Shown here: positions 5,424 through 8,084 of the stretch, piece after piece
Numbering within the stretch: the first letter of the stretch is position 1
Layout of the letters: every line of letters begins with the position of its first letter
Assembly (NCBI GenBank): GCA_023544605.1
Contig: JAMJFQ010000071.1
Coordinates: forward strand, 1-8,084
DNA from: ANME-2 cluster archaeon
Lineage (GTDB): Archaea > Halobacteriota > Methanosarcinia > Methanosarcinales > Methanocomedenaceae
Reading direction: 5' to 3'
DNA: 8,084 nt
Notes under the pieces: generated by a model
The model's database searches: none
The model's input: only the letters and a program-made list of their open reading frames with translations
Told to the model about the DNA's origin: nothing
Translations under genes and position numbers: made by a program

Positions 5424-6665
5424 CTATTGGGCCACAACCAGTTGTTCATACTGTTTCTCGAACTCACCGAAGGTAGGCTTGATGGCCTGGGGCATCTTGA
5501 TGTGTTGTATCAAAGTATCCTGGGCCTTGAGACCGTTTCCTGTCACATAGACCACGGTACGCTCGTCAGGGTCGATACGTCCTTCTTCGACCAGTTTCTT
5601 GAGACCGGCTACTGTAGTGCCGCCGGCGGGTTCTGTGAATATGCCTTCGGTGCGGGCCAGCAGGAAGATGGCATCGATGATCTCATCGTCTGTGGGTGAC
5701 GCGGCATACCCGCCGCTGTCCAGTATGACGTTCTTGGCATAGTAGCCGTCAGCCGGGTTGCCGATAGCAAGACTGTGGGCTATGGTATTCAGTTCACGTA
5801 TGGGTATGACTTCTTTGTCTTCCCGCACCGCGCATGAGATGGGAGAGCATCCAAGGGGTTGTGCACCCGAGACCCTGATATTGCTGCTGTCGATCAGGCC
5901 CAGCTTTGCCAGTTCATCATAACCGCGCTTTATTGAACACAGCAGTGCGCCACTGGCCAGGGGAGCCACGAAATGGTCCGGGGCTTGCCAGCCCAGCTGC
6001 TCTGCGGTCTCGAAGGCTAACGTCTTTGACCCTTCTGTGTAGTAGGGGCGCACTGTGATATTGACGAAGGCCCAGTCCGGATGCATGTCTGCTACCTCGC
6101 TGGCCAGGCGGTTGGCATCGTCATAGGTGCCTTCCACTGCGATGATATTGGGGTTGTATGCGCTCATCTGGGTGATCTTGCCCAGTTCGATACTGGAAGG
6201 TATGAATATGTATGCCGGAAGTCCTGCCTTGGCACCGTGGGCAGCCACTGCCGAAGCGAGGTTGCCGGTAGATGCACATCCGATGGCGGTGGCACCGAAC
6301 TCTCTTGCCTTGGTGACTGCCACTGAGGTTACGCGGTCCTTGAAGCTGTTGGTGGGGTTCACTGACTCGTCCAGGATGTAGAGTTCTTTTAAGCCCAGTT
6401 CCTTGCCTAGGTTCCTGGCGTGGTGGAGCTTGTTGAAACCTGCACCCAGGTCAACGTAGTCTGTGCCTTCCACGGGCAAAAGGTCGGCATATCTCCAGAT
6501 GGAGTTGGGGCCTTTCTCGATCTTTTCTCTGCTGATATGCTCTTTGATGTACTCCCAGTCATAATTGACTTCCAGGGGCCCGAAGCACTCATAGCATGTG
6601 TTTTGTATATTGGCAGGGTACTCTGCACCGCATTCCCTGCATTTTAAACCAATAACGTGAGACAT
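5424..6665 (-). CDS. thrC: Threonine synthase (PLP-dependent)
   Basis: A 413-residue fold-type II PLP enzyme of full length. An N-terminal zinc ribbon (C9, C12, C24, C27) precedes the catalytic core. The PLP lysine is K109 in NPTNSFKDR, the phosphate-loop-like CASTGNLAS is at 130-138, TEPAGGTT at 344-351 and VTGNGLK at 374-380. ThrC converts O-phosphohomoserine to threonine in the cytoplasm. Methanosarcinales also carry a paralogue, cysteate synthase, which uses phosphoserine and sulfite for coenzyme M synthesis. The sulfur-related neighbours make that worth testing, although overall this looks like the common archaeal ThrC. The ATG at 6665 has GGTGA 7 bases upstream and a good promoter further up. 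It heads the thrC, MoaD-like, YkgJ-like gene group. Confidence 0.9.
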   Translation of the reverse strand: MSHVIGLKCRECGAEYPANIQNTCYECFGPLEVNYDWEYIKEHISREKIEKGPNSIWRYADLLPVEGTDYVDLGAGFNKLHHARNLGKELGLKELYILDESVNPTNSFKDRVTSVAVTKAREFGATAIGCASTGNLASAVAAHGAKAGLPAYIFIPSSIELGKITQMSAYNPNIIAVEGTYDDANRLASEVADMHPDWAFVNITVRPYYTEGSKTLAFETAEQLGWQAPDHFVAPLASGALLCSIKRGYDELAKLGLIDSSNIRVSGAQPLGCSPISCAVREDKEVIPIRELNTIAHSLAIGNPADGYYAKNVILDSGGYAASPTDDEIIDAIFLLARTEGIFTEPAGGTTVAGLKKLVEEGRIDPDERTVVYVTGNGLKAQDTLIQHIKMPQAIKPTFGEFEKQYEQLVVAQ

Positions 6666-6700
6666 ATGATTTTCACCTTGGATGTACTAATGTTATAACG

Positions 6701-6718
6701 AATATATAATATTTGCGG
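6701..6718 (-). promoter_or_regulatory. BRE/TATA promoter of thrC
   Basis: On the minus strand CCGCAAATA (6710-6718) is followed directly by TTATATATT (6701-6709), close to the archaeal BRE plus TATA arrangement. It lies 36-53 bases before the thrC ATG, so transcription would start near 6676-6682 with a leader just long enough for the GGTGA site. It is the best promoter match in the window. Confidence 0.6.
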
Positions 6719-6874
6719 TGTTAAATTATAACTATGGGTAATATAGGTGCTGTTTGCCTTAATAGTATAAATCGATCTTGTTAATGGTGTAAACAAAACA
6801 AAAGGAAAGACAAAACATTTAATGTTCCAAAATAAGATTTCATTATGAAATACTGGGGGATTAATTTCTTTACC

Positions 6875-7341
6875 TTAACTCTGCTTTTTAGGGAATATAT
6901 TCAATCCAAGTTTTTCCCAGGATTCATGTACTCGTTTCATAGGCACGTAGCCATTGACTCGGACCATAGCAAGTGAATACACCGCTTTCCAACATTCAGG
7001 AAATGCTTCTTATATAGTGGTTTGAAGGATCTTATTGATTCATGCAATAACATCGAGTTGCCGTATTCAGTGATATTTTTGATATCAGATGATTCTCCTT
7101 TTTTCTGCTTATTTGATTTTATGAGTCCTTTTTTTATGTCAAGTTTACCAAGGTATTTTGAGGTCTTTTTCGGTTTTTTGTGTTCTTTGTCCCAGTAAGT
7201 CGTTGAGTAATATACGTGGTGACTGTTGCCGATCTGCTTTACTTCAAGACATTTCGTGCCCTGTTTTCTTTGCTCTTCTACCCATTCTTTTGCCCATTGC
7301 TCTCTATTCAGTAATTCGGGAATACTATTAGATAGATATTT
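6875..7341 (-). pseudogene. Transposase N-terminal remnant (IS1634-like), frameshifted
   Basis: Reading leftwards from 7341, the frame gives an N-terminal transposase-like segment: LLNREQWAKEWVEEQRKQG, then HHVYYSTTYWD, TSKYLGKLDIKKGLI and ITEYGNSMLLHESIRSFKPLYKKHF. At about 7000 the frame breaks. One missing base restores PECWKAVYSLAMVRVNGYVP and KRVHESWEKLGLNIFP, ending at the TAA at 6875-6877; unshifted, the frame stops at 6937-6939. The layout (short basic domain with YLG, then ITEYG and a helical region) resembles the N-terminus of large IS4/IS1634-group transposases. The whole DDE catalytic domain, some 300-400 residues, is missing and no ATG start is visible. It is a dead fragment between thrC and the next remnant. 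The family is named from memory of the pattern, so the group assignment is moderate. Confidence 0.66.
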
Positions 7342-7452
7342 CTAAATAATCAGGTGGCTAAGACAACAATATATAAAATGAGAATGAGCTAATCCCTATT
7401 TCAGCGGAGTTAAGGGTTAAAATGAAAACCATCCTCATTATAACTATTAGTA

Positions 7453-7632
7453 TTATTTTTTAAATAATATAATTTCCAGTTGAAATAAAGGGCCGCTGTT
7501 AAATATAATTGAAAATGATGTACAATTACAGTGATATTGAGTATTTTTTACTGTAACATCCATCTTTTTGGCATCCATCTCGATGCTGTATGTTCCATCC
7601 CGCAGCCCCACTTTATTAAGGAGCGCTGTGGC
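7453..7632 (-). pseudogene. Unrecognised coding remnant, 59 codons
   Basis: An open minus-strand stretch between two TAA codons (7633-7635 upstream, 7453-7455 at its end) encodes ALLNKVGLRDGTYSIEMDAK, then KMDVTVKNTQYHCN and a hydrophobic tail ending in LFKK. The first half reads like an ordinary beta-rich protein and its DNA is richer in G and C than the surroundings. The tail reads like drift into AT-rich noise. There is no good ribosome binding site; possible starts are GTG 7611 or ATG 7578. I do not recognise the family. It is probably the end of a gene cut by rearrangement. In the flanking DNA (7342-7452 and 7633-7743) I see only AT-rich sequence and no credible gene. Confidence 0.3.
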
Positions 7633-7743
7633 TTAACTGTGTAAAAACGGGGGCATAGTGAGTATTAATAGGGCTTTATTAACAATGAAGATGAATTATT
7701 TTGAGCATTCAGTGGCACAGTCCCATAATCCAGTTATGTAATA

Positions 7744-7810
7744 CAAAGTTGTAATATCATCACAATAAATACATAATTTATTTGTAATATAAAGTGATGA
7801 TATTACTTTG
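7744..7810. repeat. Nested inverted repeat flanking a TATA-like box
   Basis: GTAATATCATCAC (7751-7763) is matched perfectly by its reverse complement GTGATGATATTAC (7794-7806), with outer CAAA/TTTG arms (7744-7747 and 7807-7810). Inside lies a second hairpin, AATAAAT/ATTTATT (7764-7770, 7776-7782). TTGTAATAT also recurs directly at 7749-7757 and 7782-7790. A TATA-like AATATAAA (7786-7793) touches the right arm and lies about 26 bases before an ATG at 7819. It may be an operator for the downstream transposase-like gene, or the subterminal hairpin of a mobile element. Confidence 0.62.
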
Positions 7811-7818
7811 CATCAAAC

Positions 7819-8084
7819 ATGACAACAATAAACAGCACCCTTAATAACTTTTCCGAAATCCCAATCTTTCATAACGTTTTCAGTGGATTTGGCAATGAAT
7901 ACGAATATACAGAAAATGAGATTTTCCGCAAGAAAATCCTCCCTTCGGTCGGATTAACTTGAGTACATAATCTTATAAATTATATACAACAAGAAAAAAC
8001 CACCACAATGCCCAAAATGTGCTAATAATATGGTGCATAATGGTTTTAACAGCTATACCAAAAAAGGTCTGGGCACCATAAAAA
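7819..8084 (+). pseudogene. Transposase-like gene with N-terminal zinc ribbon, broken and partial
   Basis: From the ATG at 7819, 47 codons encode MTTINSTLNNFSEIPIFHNV and continue to FRKKILPSVGLT before a TGA at 7960-7962. The same frame continues past the stop as VHNLINYIQQEK. Then, within the A-run at 7994-7999, the sense moves to the next frame, which reads KKPPQCPKCANNMVHNGFNS and on to the window edge. The C-x-x-C with MVHNGF and TKKGLGTI is typical of the zinc ribbon at the front of many archaeal IS transposases. A short helical KILP segment before a PPxCPKC ribbon is an arrangement I would expect in that setting. Two lesions (a stop and a frameshift) make it a likely pseudogene, unless they are sequencing errors. 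The catalytic part is beyond the window. Confidence 0.5.

Noticed and set aside
6814..6851. Two small palindromes (AACATT/AATGTT and ATTTCAT/ATGAAAT)
   Set aside because: Arms of 6-7 bp in AT-rich DNA are expected by chance, and no gene or T-run gives them a role.
7352..7440. Short minus-strand frame MRMVFILTLNSAEIG (26 codons)
   Set aside because: It is too short, has no ribosome binding site and lies in decayed DNA.
7398..7504. Loosely matching motifs (TGAAATAGGG on the minus strand near 7403, TGAAATAAAGGG on the plus strand near 7481) as possible IS ends
   Set aside because: The match is about 10 bases with a gap and no flanking duplication was found, so it cannot be called a terminal inverted repeat.
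7342..7810. CRISPR array or tRNA
   Set aside because: No regularly spaced identical repeats with unique spacers and no cloverleaf-like pattern were seen.

Overview
The window looks like archaeal chromosome, most likely from a Methanosarcinales-type methanogen or a related ANME methanotroph. The pointers are GGTGA-type Shine-Dalgarno sites, TATA/BRE-like promoter elements, an archaeal-type MoaD/SAMP ubiquitin-like protein ending in Gly-Gly, a secreted Ig/PKD-like surface protein rich in Asn-X-Ser/Thr sites, and a left-edge protein resembling the archaeal DUF7345 family. The lineage is inferred from gene content; no rRNA or other marker gene is present. All intact genes are on the minus strand, so they read from right to left.

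From right to left: bases 6875-8084 are a decayed mobile-element zone. It holds a frameshifted, truncated transposase remnant (6875-7341), an unrecognised coding remnant (7453-7632), a strong inverted repeat around a TATA-like box (7744-7810), and a second broken transposase with a zinc ribbon that runs off the window (7819-8084). Next comes thrC (threonine synthase, 5424-6665) behind a good BRE/TATA promoter. It is followed by a MoaD/ThiS-like protein (5088-5363) and a CxxCxxCC-cluster protein of the YkgJ family (4600-5079).

A compact run of seven small sulfur-transfer genes follows (4505 down to 2201): DsrE-fold proteins 1, 2 and 3, a TusA sulfur carrier, then a DsrE-, DsrF- and DsrH-like trio. 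Gaps are between 9 and 33 bases, or a few bases of overlap, and several ribosome binding sites overlap the preceding stop codon, so the run is probably one translationally coupled operon. Only two of the six DsrE-fold proteins (C84/C87 at 3794-4165 and C66 at 2812-3120) keep a cysteine where DsrE/TusD carries its persulfide. This fits two DsrEFH/TusBCD-like complexes, each with one reactive subunit, served by a single TusA. With thrC, the ubiquitin-like protein and the Cys-cluster protein upstream, the locus reads as a sulfur-relay island tied to sulfur amino acid or thiocarboxylate chemistry. This is the best candidate here for an undescribed system.

After an AT-rich terminator-like hairpin and a 10-bp-phased T-tract block (2048-2097), a secreted repeat protein (637-1986) and the N-terminal part of a DUF7345-like membrane or secreted protein (1-544, cut by the window edge) complete the left side. 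A 10-bp perfect inverted repeat spans the start of the latter.

For several genes the longest reading frame begins at a GTG that is really part of the GGTGA ribosome binding site. I moved those starts downstream.
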